64,000 nt of DNA, taken from Oceanicola sp. 22II-s10i. Lineage in GTDB: Bacteria; Pseudomonadota; Alphaproteobacteria; Rhodobacterales; Rhodobacteraceae. The notes under the pieces are model-generated. The model had not been told where the DNA came from, ran no database searches, and saw nothing but the letters and a program-made list of their open reading frames with translations. The position numbers were made by a program, and so were the translations under genes. This document shows positions 17,193 to 25,522 of the stretch, piece by piece (position 1 is the stretch's first letter; each line of letters starts with the position of its first letter). Where the stretch lies: contig NZ_AQQU01000001.1 of NCBI RefSeq assembly GCF_002210105.1, positions 408,501-472,500 of the forward strand, read 5' to 3'.

Positions 17193-17834
17193 TCACAGGC
17201 TGGCCGCCTTGACGAAGCTCCTGATCAGCCCCGCGTCCTTCACGCCTTTCGACGCCTCGACGCCCGAGGCGACATCCACCTGCCGCGCCCCGGTCAGGCG
17301 GATCGCCTGTTCCACGTTGTCAGGGGTCAGCCCCCCGGCCAGCATCCACGGCTTCGTCCAGTATTTCCGACCCGCCAGAAGCCGCCAGTCGAATGCCAGC
17401 CCGTTGCCGCCCGGCAGCTCGGCATCGCGCGGGGGCTTGGCGTCGATCAGCAGCTGGTCAGCCACCGCCTCGTAGGCCGCGATCCCGGCCAGGTCGCCGG
17501 GATCGGCGATGCCGATGGCCTTCATCACGGGCAGCCCATAACGCGCCCGGACCTCCGCCACCCGCTCGGGCGACTCGGAGCCATGAAGCTGCAGCATGTC
17601 CAGCGGCACGCCCGCAACGATCGCATCCAGCGTGGCGTCATCCGCATCCACCGTCAGCGCCACCTTGGCGATCCCCACGGGGACCTCGACCGCCAGCGTG
17701 CGGGCAGCGGCGATGTCGACATAGCGTGGCGAGGGGGGGAAGAAGTTGAACCCGACATAGGCCGCCCCGGCCTCGGCCGACGCGGTCACGTCCTCGGGCC
17801 GTGTCAGCCCGCATATCTTGACCCGGATCTTCAT
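17193..17834 (-). CDS. trpF: Phosphoribosylanthranilate isomerase
   Basis: 213 residues, a (beta/alpha)8 barrel. It isomerises N-(5'-phosphoribosyl)anthranilate to CdRP in tryptophan synthesis. The catalytic Cys is in [11 protein letters not shown] at the N-terminus, the catalytic Asp in LTVDADDA, and phosphate-binding loops in LLIDAKPP and [25 protein letters not shown] is the conserved C-terminal block. It follows lapA on the same strand by 45 bp. Confidence 0.96.
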   Translation of the reverse strand: MKIRVKICGLTRPEDVTASAEAGAAYVGFNFFPPSPRYVDIAAARTLAVEVPVGIAKVALTVDADDATLDAIVAGVPLDMLQLHGSESPERVAEVRARYGLPVMKAIGIADPGDLAGIAAYEAVADQLLIDAKPPRDAELPGGNGLAFDWRLLAGRKYWTKPWMLAGGLTPDNVEQAIRLTGARQVDVASGVEASKGVKDAGLIRSFVKAASL

Positions 17835-17879
17835 GGCGGTGTGGTTAGACCGGCAGGCGCGGAAAGGAAAGCGGCGCGA

Positions 17880-18221
17880 TCACTCGATCAGCGCCAGCAC
17901 CTCGTCCTTGCCCTTGTGCTTCTCGCCCTTCAGGCGGCGCACCTCGCGTTCCAGCTTGCCGGCTTCCTTGGCGTTCCGCCGGGCCTCGGCGCGATGCTTG
18001 TGCTCGCGCAGCCATTCCCAGACGAAACCGATCAGCAGACCGGCGACGATCCCGGCAAAGATCACCACGAACAGCGGCAGGTCGATCGAGGGGTTCATGC
18101 CGACGATCCGGGCAATCCCGGAGGGCAGCAGAGTAAGCGTCACGAAGTCACGGTTCGCAAGCGCGACGGAGATCAGCGCCACCGCGAGGATGGCGAGGAA
18201 TGCGTAGCGGATGTACCGCAT
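17880..18221 (-). CDS. LapA domain (DUF1049) membrane protein
   Basis: 113 residues with two transmembrane helices (about 5-22 and 47-68) separated by a short periplasmic loop, the NRDFVTLTLLPSG segment typical of LapA, then a long charged cytoplasmic coiled helix rich in Lys, Arg and Glu. In E. coli LapA acts with LapB in controlling LPS synthesis. The ihfB stop lies four bases upstream, so the two are likely cotranscribed. Confidence 0.85.
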   Translation of the reverse strand: MRYIRYAFLAILAVALISVALANRDFVTLTLLPSGIARIVGMNPSIDLPLFVVIFAGIVAGLLIGFVWEWLREHKHRAEARRNAKEAGKLEREVRRLKGEKHKGKDEVLALIE

Positions 18222-18225
18222 CAGA

Positions 18226-18510
18226 TCATGCCTTTCCGTTCAGCCTGTCCCGCAGCAGCTTGCCCGTCTTAAAGAAGGGAACGAACTTTTCGTCCACATC
18301 AACGGATTCGCCGGTCCGGGGGTTCCGCCCCGTTCTAGCATCCCGCTTCTTGACAGAGAAGGCGCCGAAGCCGCGCAGTTCGACGCGGTCGCCATTCGCA
18401 AGCGCGTCGATGATTTCCTGGAAGATCGTATTCACGATCCGCTCGACGTCGCGCTGGTACAGATGCGGATTTTCATCGGCGATTTTCTGGATCAGTTCGG
18501 ACCGGATCAT
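18226..18510 (-). CDS. ihfB: Integration host factor subunit beta
   Basis: 94 residues. It forms the IHF heterodimer that bends DNA sharply. The full HU/IHF pattern is present: [43 protein letters not shown] with the DNA-intercalating Pro in NPRTG, and [13 protein letters not shown]. 'Beta' is chosen because of the N-terminus and the classic rpsA-ihfB order. Confidence 0.95.
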   Translation of the reverse strand: MIRSELIQKIADENPHLYQRDVERIVNTIFQEIIDALANGDRVELRGFGAFSVKKRDARTGRNPRTGESVDVDEKFVPFFKTGKLLRDRLNGKA

Positions 18511-18750
18511 AGTCTGGTTGTCTCCCAGGGCAGAGGCATGAAAGCGTCACAGCGCCGTGATGGACTATATGGACGTTAACCCTGATCGGAAATAGCCGGG
18601 AATGGCTTAAAGGCGAGATTTTCTGTTATTTACCGGACCTTGCAGGCAGGTCAGCGCGCAAAAATGGCTTGCACCGCCTGATTCCCGCCGATTGCCGCGG
18701 GGCGGCGGCTGTGCCGCGCCGCAGCGCGGATATGCATGATTCGGGCACAT

Positions 18751-18783
18751 AAAAAGGGGCCCCGGCGGTGTCGCCGGAGCCCC
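18751..18783 (-). terminator. Rho-independent terminator of rpsA
   Basis: A 12-bp GC stem (GGGGCTCCGGCG with CGCCGGGGCCCC, G-U tolerated) with an ACAC loop, followed in the minus direction by TTTTTA. It lies 23 bp past the rpsA stop. It would uncouple ihfB from rpsA transcription. The rest of the 295-bp rpsA-ihfB gap (18511-18805) shows no gene and probably holds the ihfB promoter. Confidence 0.88.
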
Positions 18784-18805
18784 TGAAATCGGTCGGAACC
18801 GAAGC

Positions 18806-20488
18806 TTAGCGGTCGTCGCCCTTAAGCGCGGCGCCAAGGATGTCGCCCAGCGAGGCGCCCGAGTCGGAGGAACCGTACTGTTCGACGGCCTCTTTCTCTT
18901 CCGCGATCTCACGTGCCTTGATCGACAGGCCCAGACGGCGCGACTTGGAGTCGACGTTCGTGACGCGCACATCGACGTGGTCGCCGACGCTGAAACGCTC
19001 GGGGCGCTGGTCGGAACGGTCACGCGACAGGTCGGAGCGGCGGATGAAGGACTTCATGCCTTCGTATTCCACTTCGATCCCGCCATCCTCGATCGCCGTC
19101 ACGGTGACGGTGATGACCGAGCCGCGCTTCACGCCGCCGACGGCATCCGCGAACTTGTCGCCGTCCACACCCTTGATCGAGAGCGAGATACGCTCCTTCT
19201 CGGTGTCGACTTCGGAGACGACGGCCTTGACCATGTCGCCCTTGCGGTAGTTCTGGATCGCGTCCTCGCCACGCTCGTCCCACGACAGGTCGGACAGGTG
19301 GACCATCCCGTCGATGTCGCCGTCGAGACCGACGAAGAGACCGAATTCGGTGATGTTCTTGACCTCGCCCTCGACCACGGTGCCTTCCGGGTGGGTCTCG
19401 GAGAAGACTTCCCACGGGTTGCGCATGGTCTGCTTGAGACCCAGCGAAACACGGCGCTTGGCCTGGTCGATTTCCAGGACCATGACGTCGACTTCCTGCG
19501 AGGTCGAGACGATCTTGCCGGGGTGCACGTTCTTCTTGGTCCAGGACATTTCGGACACGTGGACCAGACCTTCGACACCCGGCTCCAGCTCGACGAACGC
19601 GCCGTAGTCGGTGATGTTGGTCACGCGGCCCTGATGGACCGAACCCAGCGGGAACTTGGCAGCGACCAGGTTCCACGGATCTTCCTGCAGCTGCTTCATG
19701 CCGAGGGAGATACGGTGGGTGTCCTTGTTGATCTTGATGACCTGAACCTTGACGGTTTCACCGATCGACAGGATCTCGGACGGGTGGTTCACGCGGCGCC
19801 ACGCCATGTCGGTGACGTGCAGCAGGCCGTCGACACCGCCCAGGTCAACGAACGCACCGTATTCGGTGATGTTCTTGACCACGCCGTCGACTTCCTGACC
19901 CTCGGTGAGGTTCGAGATGACTTCGGCGCGCTGTTCGGCGCGGCTCTCTTCGAGGATCGCGCGGCGGGAAACAACGATGTTGCCCCGGCGACGGTCCATC
20001 TTGAGGATCTGGAACGGCTGCTTGAGACCCATGAGCGGGCCGGCATCGCGCACGGGGCGCACATCGACCTGCGAACCGGGCAGGAAGGCCACGGCGCCGC
20101 CGAGATCGACGGTGAAGCCGCCTTTGACACGGCCGAAGATCGCACCTTCGACGCGGGCGTCGTCGGCATAGGCTTTCTCGAGACGGTCCCATGCCTCTTC
20201 ACGGCGGGCCATCTCGCGAGAGATGACGGCTTCGCCACGGGCGTTTTCTGCGGACCGGAGGTAGACCTCGACTTCATCGCCGACGCTGATGTCGGGCTGT
20301 TCGCCGGGGTTTGCGAATTCTTTCAGATCAACGCGGCCTTCCATCTTGTAGCCGACGTCGATGATGGCTTGGCCCGCTTCGATCGCGATGACCTTGCCTT
20401 TGACAACCGAACCTTCGTCCGGAGTGTCCATTTCGAGGCTTTCATTAAGGAGGGCCTCGAATTCCTCCATGGATGCGTTTTGAGCCAT
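18806..20488 (-). CDS. rpsA: 30S ribosomal protein S1
   Basis: 560 residues with six S1 RNA-binding domains; repeated signatures such as YGAFVDLGGVDGLLHVTDMA, DYGAFVELEPGVEGLVHVSE and EFGLFVGLDGDIDGMVHLSD mark domains 3-5. S1 binds mRNA leaders and unfolds them on the small subunit. MAQNASMEEFEALLNESL is the usual alphaproteobacterial start. The 285-bp region upstream (20489-20773) has no gene and should hold the rpsA leader and promoter. In related genomes cmk commonly precedes rpsA directly; here a cassette intervenes. Confidence 0.97.
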   Translation of the reverse strand: MAQNASMEEFEALLNESLEMDTPDEGSVVKGKVIAIEAGQAIIDVGYKMEGRVDLKEFANPGEQPDISVGDEVEVYLRSAENARGEAVISREMARREEAWDRLEKAYADDARVEGAIFGRVKGGFTVDLGGAVAFLPGSQVDVRPVRDAGPLMGLKQPFQILKMDRRRGNIVVSRRAILEESRAEQRAEVISNLTEGQEVDGVVKNITEYGAFVDLGGVDGLLHVTDMAWRRVNHPSEILSIGETVKVQVIKINKDTHRISLGMKQLQEDPWNLVAAKFPLGSVHQGRVTNITDYGAFVELEPGVEGLVHVSEMSWTKKNVHPGKIVSTSQEVDVMVLEIDQAKRRVSLGLKQTMRNPWEVFSETHPEGTVVEGEVKNITEFGLFVGLDGDIDGMVHLSDLSWDERGEDAIQNYRKGDMVKAVVSEVDTEKERISLSIKGVDGDKFADAVGGVKRGSVITVTVTAIEDGGIEVEYEGMKSFIRRSDLSRDRSDQRPERFSVGDHVDVRVTNVDSKSRRLGLSIKAREIAEEKEAVEQYGSSDSGASLGDILGAALKGDDR

Positions 20489-20773
20489 GTGGCCTTTGAT
20501 ATCCTTTGTTACGGTTTTCTGGCCGAGCGGTTGTCTCCGCCGGTCTTGGGTTGGTCAGTTACGCGTCCCGCAAACAAAACAGGGCCGGTGATTGCCCGAC
20601 CCCTGCTCGTGCTTCATTCGCGGCGTTTTCGCCTTGTCGACGCGCGCGTCCTAGGGGAACCACGCGCGGAATGCAAGGGGTTTGGGCCTGTGTGGCAGGG
20701 CTCCGCCCGCCCGGCATTGACATTCCCGGCCAAATATTCGAGTTGATACCAACGCAACTTGGAAGGCTCAGAG

Positions 20774-21157
20774 ATGTCCGAAACCTGGATGATCCGCATC
20801 GGCTGGCTGCTGTCGGGGCTCTACGCGCTCTTCATCTTCGGGGCTTCGGTGACGCCGAAGTTCCTGTCGGATATCGCGGCACAGACGATGACGGACCTCG
20901 GCTGGCCGGGTGCACCGATCATGCTGATCGGCGTGATCGAGGTGGTCTGCACGGTGCTTTACCTGCTCCCCCGGACCGGCCTTCTGGGCGCGACCCTGAC
21001 GATGGCCTATCTGGGCGGGGCGATGGTGACGCAGATCCGGGCCGAAAGCCCGCTCTTCTCGCACACGCTGTTCAGCGTCTACCTCGGCGTGTTCCTGTGG
21101 GGCGGCCTGTGGCTGCGCGACCCGGCGATCCGCCGGGTCTGGCCGGTCCGGCGCTAG
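20774..21157 (+). CDS. DoxX-like four-helix membrane protein
   Basis: 127 residues, four hydrophobic helices: WLLSGLYALFIFGASVTPKFL, then a segment with MLIGVIEVVCTVLYLLPRTG and a final helix SVYLGVFLWGGLWLRDP. This matches the DoxX/DoxX-like membrane family, of uncertain role. ATG 20774 has a GGAAGG site seven bases upstream. It stands alone between rpsA and the DprE-like cassette, on the opposite strand. Confidence 0.78.
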   Translation: MSETWMIRIGWLLSGLYALFIFGASVTPKFLSDIAAQTMTDLGWPGAPIMLIGVIEVVCTVLYLLPRTGLLGATLTMAYLGGAMVTQIRAESPLFSHTLFSVYLGVFLWGGLWLRDPAIRRVWPVRR

Positions 21158-21161
21158 GGAC

Positions 21162-21323
21162 CTACTCGGCGGCCCAGGACATGCCGTCGTCCTTGTCGGA
21201 CTCGGGTTTTCGCGGGATCAGGCAGTCCTCGGCGAAATCGTACAGGCGCCAGACGTTCTGCGGCGGTTCCTCGGTCTTATCGGCCCTCGCTTCGCTAGGG
21301 GTCTTTTCGCTATCGCGGGTCAT
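21162..21323 (-). CDS. Small hydrophilic protein of unknown function
   Basis: 53 residues from ATG 21323 to TAG 21162. The first half is charged and likely disordered (Ser/Glu/Lys-rich); the middle NVWRLYDFAEDCLIPRK looks like a folded or interaction segment, then ESDKDDGMSWAAE. It has no hydrophobic helix. It ends five bases from the convergent DoxX-like gene. No homologue is recalled by name; codon use looks coding (GC-rich third positions). Confidence 0.55.
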   Translation of the reverse strand: MTRDSEKTPSEARADKTEEPPQNVWRLYDFAEDCLIPRKPESDKDDGMSWAAE

Positions 21324-21474
21324 CTCAATCGTTCCGTTCTAAGCATTGGTTGGCAAATCAACGGAACCACCGTGCCCTTGTTCCCGGATTCGGGCGAGTC
21401 ACGAATTCCTGACCTCGGAACGGGGCGCAACGGCAACAGAGGGCCTGAAAGTGCCCGGTTTCCGCGCAAGCTGC

Positions 21475-22209
21475 TCAGATCGACATCTTCTTGAACACCG
21501 CCTCGGGGATCGCGCAGATCACCGTCATGACCACCCGCCAGATCGGCCGGACGTAGATCACGTTCCGGCGCTTGCGCACCGCGCTCAGCACCGCCTGCCC
21601 GACCTCCTCGGGCCGCGCCGTCAGCTTCGGCGGCAGGTCCATGCCCTCGGTCATGCTGGTCGCGACGAAGCCCGGCTTGACCGTCACGACGTGCACACCC
21701 TGCTTGGCCAGCCGGTTCCTGAGGCCCGACAGGTAGGCCGTGAACCCGGCCTTGGCCGATCCGTAGATGTAGTTCGCCGCCCGCCCCCGGTCGCCCGCGA
21801 CCGAGGAGATGCCGACCAGCACGCCCTCGCCCCTGACGGCCATCTGGTTGGCGAAGACCGCCATCAGGCTCGCGGGCCCCTCGAAGTTCGCGCGCATCAC
21901 CTCCACGGCGTGGGCATGGTCCTCTTCGTCCGCCGTCTGGTTGCCGAGCGCGCCGATGGCGCAGATCACGATACCGGGCGCAGGCTCCAGTCCCGCCGCG
22001 AAGGCCCCGTGCGTGCCGGTCGCCAGCGCGTCGATCTCGTGCAGGCTGACCTCGACCGAATGGCGCAGGGCCAGATCGGCGCGCGCGGGCTCCAGCGTCT
22101 CCACGTTCCGCGCGGCCAGCTGGACCGGATGCCCCTCGGCGGCGAAGGCATGCGCGCAGGCCAGACCGATATCCGAGCGTCCGCCCAGAATGAGAACCGT
22201 TTCCTTCAA
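21475..22209 (-). CDS. SDR oxidoreductase, DprE2-like (decaprenylphosphoryl-2-keto-ribose reductase type)
   Basis: 244 residues, short-chain dehydrogenase. The nucleotide-binding LILGGRSDIGLACAHAFA, the ISSVAGDRGRAANYIYGSAKAG active-site block (Ser, Tyr, Lys) and VKPGFVATSMTEG are close to mycobacterial DprE2 (Rv3791), including the C-terminal WRVVMTVICAIPEAVFKKM segment near a membrane. DprE2 reduces the 2-keto intermediate to decaprenylphosphoryl-arabinose with NADH. Start overlaps the DprE1-like stop (ATGA). Confidence 0.86.
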   Translation of the reverse strand: MKETVLILGGRSDIGLACAHAFAAEGHPVQLAARNVETLEPARADLALRHSVEVSLHEIDALATGTHGAFAAGLEPAPGIVICAIGALGNQTADEEDHAHAVEVMRANFEGPASLMAVFANQMAVRGEGVLVGISSVAGDRGRAANYIYGSAKAGFTAYLSGLRNRLAKQGVHVVTVKPGFVATSMTEGMDLPPKLTARPEEVGQAVLSAVRKRRNVIYVRPIWRVVMTVICAIPEAVFKKMSI

Positions 22210-23531
22210 AGCCCCAACCTTTCCGACTGGCCCGAGGCGAACGCCCCCGCCAATCCCTGTTCCGCCCGCATGGCGATGAAGTCCGGCACCCGGCCATCCG
22301 CCGCGCGCAATGTCTCGGCGCTCAGCCGGCTGTCCTTGGTCAGGTAGAACCGGCCCCCGTGGTCCACGGTGATCGCGTCCAGTTCGCGCATCAGCGCCAG
22401 CGTCCTGTCGTTGACCGGGAAATCGAGTGCGAGGGTGTAGCCCTCCATCGGGAAGGAGAACGGTCCACCCTCGGCACCGAGCCGCTTGAGAACGGCCAGG
22501 AACGACCCCTGCCCCGAGGCCGCGATGGTGTCCAGCAGGCGCGTCAGCCCGGCCTTGGCCGAGTCGAGAGGGATCACCACCTGGAACTGTGCGAAGCCGG
22601 GGCGGCCGTAGATCCGGTTCCAGTCCAGAAGCGCGTCGAGCGGGTAGAAGTAGCTGTCCCAGTCGACATAGGACGACCCCGCCTGCCGCGACCCGTTCCA
22701 GTGATACAGCAGGTTGAACGCCCTGAGCGTATAGCGGTTCAGCGCGAAGGCGGGCGCGTCCACCGGCACCTTTTTGCGGCGGCGGGCGGGCACGTGGAAC
22801 GGGCGGTATCGCTTGTCCGACGGCAGTTCATCGCGCGTGGCGTGATCGCCCAGGACCACCAGAGACCGGCCGAGCGCGTCGCCCCGGCCGAGGCAGTCGA
22901 ACCATGCGACGGAATAGGTGGCGTCTGTCGTCTCGAACACCTCCATCGCCGCGTCGAGGTTGGCCGCCGGGACCATCTCCTGCCGGATCCAGCCCGACTC
23001 CACCGGCCGCAGCCGGAACCCGGCCCTCAGGATCACGCCAGTCAGCCCCATGGCCCCCGGTGTCCAGCGGAACAGGTCGGAGTTGGAGGACGCATCCGCT
23101 CGCACCACGTCGCCATCGGCGTCCATGATGTCGATCCAGTCCAGATAGCGCGCGAAGGTGCCGTCGTTGCGGTGGTTCTTGCCGTGCACGTCCGAGGCGA
23201 TGCAGCCGCCGATCGTCACCAGCTTGGTCCCCGGCGTCACGGCGGGAAACCAGCCATGCGGCAGGAAGGCGCTGATCACGTCGCCGAGCAGCATGCCCGC
23301 CTCGCACTCCACCCGGCCCGCCACGGGGTCGAAGGCGATCACCTTGTTCATCCGCCGCATGTCCAGCGTGCCCTGCGCCTGCATCGCCGCGTCGCCATAG
23401 GCGCGCCCGTTGCCGCGCGCGATCACCGGCCCCTGCGCGACGGCGGCGCGCACCGCCGCCTCGTCGCGGGGGGCGGTCACCTCGCACTCGGCCACCGGGT
23501 AGCGGCCCCAGCCGGAGAGCTTCTTCTTCAT
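22206..23531 (-). CDS. FAD-binding oxidoreductase, DprE1-like (decaprenylphosphoryl-ribose 2'-oxidase type)
   Basis: 441 residues, a vanillyl-alcohol-oxidase-type flavoenzyme. FAD-domain motifs: GNGRAYGDAA, GGCIASDVHGKNHRNDGTF, and the substrate domain with YGRPGFAQFQVVIP. The lysine corresponding to mycobacterial Lys418 is kept (YLTKDSRLSAET). At the position of the benzothiazinone-target Cys387 (GWNICVDF in M. tuberculosis, from memory) this protein reads GYTLALDF, i.e. Ala. Start overlaps the GtrA stop (ATGA). It would oxidise the 2' carbon of a polyprenylphosphoryl-ribose. Confidence 0.88.
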   Translation of the reverse strand: MKKKLSGWGRYPVAECEVTAPRDEAAVRAAVAQGPVIARGNGRAYGDAAMQAQGTLDMRRMNKVIAFDPVAGRVECEAGMLLGDVISAFLPHGWFPAVTPGTKLVTIGGCIASDVHGKNHRNDGTFARYLDWIDIMDADGDVVRADASSNSDLFRWTPGAMGLTGVILRAGFRLRPVESGWIRQEMVPAANLDAAMEVFETTDATYSVAWFDCLGRGDALGRSLVVLGDHATRDELPSDKRYRPFHVPARRRKKVPVDAPAFALNRYTLRAFNLLYHWNGSRQAGSSYVDWDSYFYPLDALLDWNRIYGRPGFAQFQVVIPLDSAKAGLTRLLDTIAASGQGSFLAVLKRLGAEGGPFSFPMEGYTLALDFPVNDRTLALMRELDAITVDHGGRFYLTKDSRLSAETLRAADGRVPDFIAMRAEQGLAGAFASGQSERLGL

Positions 23532-23947
23532 GCCGCCTGCCCCGCCACGGCCCTGAACACGAAACGCCGGTCGAGGTGGTATTTCACCACGTAGCCGACG
23601 CTCAGCCCCAGCACCGCGCCAAGTTCGCGCATCAGGTCGGTCTGCCATATCAGCCAGAACGCCGTCTCGGTCCCCCAGAAGATCGCCGTCGTGACGACCC
23701 CCATAAGGGTGTAGAGCGAGAACTTGCGTCCATGCGCCGCCGCGCCGGTTTCGAGGTCGCCGAAGATCCACCGCTTGTCGAGCAAGTACTTGATGACCAG
23801 CCCGACGCCGGTCCCGACCACAACCGCCAGTGCGAACCACCCGGCGGTCTCGCCTGCCGCCAGAACCACCCGCTGCGCGGCAAGGTTGGCAAGCGTCGCG
23901 ACCACGGCGAAGGCGGCGTAACGCAGGACGAGTGTCGAAAGGCTCAC
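23528..23947 (-). CDS. GtrA family membrane protein
   Basis: 139 residues with four hydrophobic helices: LRYAAFAVVATLANLAAQR, then a KYLLDKRWIF motif, and KYHLDRRFVF at the end, the two GtrA family signatures. GtrA-like proteins are thought to help move or present lipid-linked sugars. The mycobacterial homologue Rv3789 lies next to dprE1, as here. It overlaps both neighbours by four bases. Confidence 0.88.
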   Translation of the reverse strand: MSLSTLVLRYAAFAVVATLANLAAQRVVLAAGETAGWFALAVVVGTGVGLVIKYLLDKRWIFGDLETGAAAHGRKFSLYTLMGVVTTAIFWGTETAFWLIWQTDLMRELGAVLGLSVGYVVKYHLDRRFVFRAVAGQAA

Positions 23948-25422
23948 AGCAACGTCCCCGCCGCGATGAATCCCAGCATGGAGAGGAAGACGAGATAACT
24001 GACCTTGTCCCGCGCCGCAAAGACCACCGGATCGTCATGCATCTGTCCCCGGTGCGTGATGAAGACCATCCGGCTGATCCAGTAAAGCAGCACCGCGCAG
24101 ATCCCCCACAGCCATTCCGGGCGCTCATAGAGGATCCGCACCTCGGGCGAATTGACGTAGAGCGCCAGGACCATGATCGAGACATAGCCCGCCGCGACCG
24201 CCATCATCGACACCAGCGGCAGGTCGTCGACCTGGTAACCGCGCCCCTTCGCCTCGCGCCCGGTCGCCAGCCCGTCGACCAGCTCGGCCTGCCGTTTCAC
24301 GGCGGCGAGCGAGAAGAAGAAGAAGATCGAGAAGGCCAGCATCCAGACCGACAGCGGGATCGGCACCGCCGCCGCACCCGCCACGATCCTGAGCGCATAG
24401 AGCGCGGCAAGGGTGCAGATGTCGACCACCGGCAACCGTTTGAGCCGCAGAGAGTAGAGCGTCGTGGTCAGGTAATATACGGCCATGACCGCAAGGAACA
24501 CGGGCCCCAGCATTGCTGCGATCCCGACGCCGCCGAGCAGCAGGCAGGGCGCAAGCCAGGTGCCATATGAAAGCGGCAGCGCGCCGCTGGCAAATGGCCG
24601 GTTCCGCTTGCGCGGATGCGCGCGGTCCGCTTCCAGATCGAGCAGGTCGTTCAGCACGTAAACGCTGGAAGCGACGAGGCTGAAGGCGATGAAGGCGAAC
24701 AGAACCCGCACCAGGAGGTCGGCGCCAAAGGCGTGACCCGCCAGCGCGGGCAGAAAGACCAGCGCGTTCTTGGCCCACTGATGCGGCCGCAGAGCCTTCA
24801 TCAACGGACGGAACGTGCCAGGTGGCCGGCCGAAGTGGCGCATGTCGCACAGGGCCTCGGCGCCGCGCTGCAGGGCTTCCGGCGCATCGACGCTGATCCC
24901 CCGGCGCGCGCCCTGCCAGACCTTCAGGTCGGACCGGCTGTCACCGATGTAGTCGTATCCGCCCCGACCGAACCGGGTCTCCAGCATCTGGGCCTTCGCG
25001 GTCCCCTTCAGGTTCACCAGCCCGTCCGAGCCGTGAACCTCGTCGAACAGCCCCAGATGCAGCGCGATCCGGTCCGCCAGCGCCTGATCCGCCGCCGTCA
25101 CCAGCGCCGTGCGCCCGCCCGACGCACGCCATGCCCGCAGTTCGGCCAGAACCTCTTCGTTGTAGGGCAGGCGGCTGACGTCTATGTCCCCACGCCCTGC
25201 CAGATGCGCCTTAAGCGCGGCCCGGCCGCGCAGCAGTGCCAATGTCGCAGGCAGCGGCGCAGTCCACCTGGCGGAGAATGCGGACCAGAACGTTTCGAAC
25301 AGCAGGTCCGTCCGGATCAGCGAGCCGTCCAGATCGCAGACGAGAATGACGTCGGCTCCCGTCACACGGTCGTCCGGATTGGCGGGCCCGTCCGCCACTG
25401 TCGGTTTTGTCACTGCTGTCAT
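23944..25422 (-). CDS. HAD phosphatase-UbiA prenyltransferase fusion (DPPR synthase-like)
   Basis: 492 residues in two parts. Residues about 25-215 are a HAD-IB phosphatase-like domain with VCDLDGSLIRTDLL (nucleophile Asp), TAADQALADR and YIGDSRSDLKVW. Residues about 215-490 are a UbiA-type membrane prenyltransferase with NDLLDLEADRAHPRKRNRP (Mg/diphosphate-binding Asp cluster). Rv3806c, the mycobacterial counterpart, moves phosphoribose from PRPP to decaprenyl phosphate; the HAD domain could remove the 5-phosphate afterwards (inference). First gene of the four-gene cassette. Confidence 0.88.
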   Translation of the reverse strand: MTAVTKPTVADGPANPDDRVTGADVILVCDLDGSLIRTDLLFETFWSAFSARWTAPLPATLALLRGRAALKAHLAGRGDIDVSRLPYNEEVLAELRAWRASGGRTALVTAADQALADRIALHLGLFDEVHGSDGLVNLKGTAKAQMLETRFGRGGYDYIGDSRSDLKVWQGARRGISVDAPEALQRGAEALCDMRHFGRPPGTFRPLMKALRPHQWAKNALVFLPALAGHAFGADLLVRVLFAFIAFSLVASSVYVLNDLLDLEADRAHPRKRNRPFASGALPLSYGTWLAPCLLLGGVGIAAMLGPVFLAVMAVYYLTTTLYSLRLKRLPVVDICTLAALYALRIVAGAAAVPIPLSVWMLAFSIFFFFSLAAVKRQAELVDGLATGREAKGRGYQVDDLPLVSMMAVAAGYVSIMVLALYVNSPEVRILYERPEWLWGICAVLLYWISRMVFITHRGQMHDDPVVFAARDKVSYLVFLSMLGFIAAGTLL

Positions 25423-25522
25423 CTTGCCCTCACACGCCCCACTCTTACCCGGTGGTTATGGCAATCGAGCGGCAGGATACCGGTCAACTCGTGACCGGGC
25501 AATCCGCACGGGGCACGCGGGT

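Noticed and set aside
18977-20746. Plus-strand open frame of about 589 codons
   Set aside because: Antisense to rpsA; the repeats in it mirror the S1 domains.
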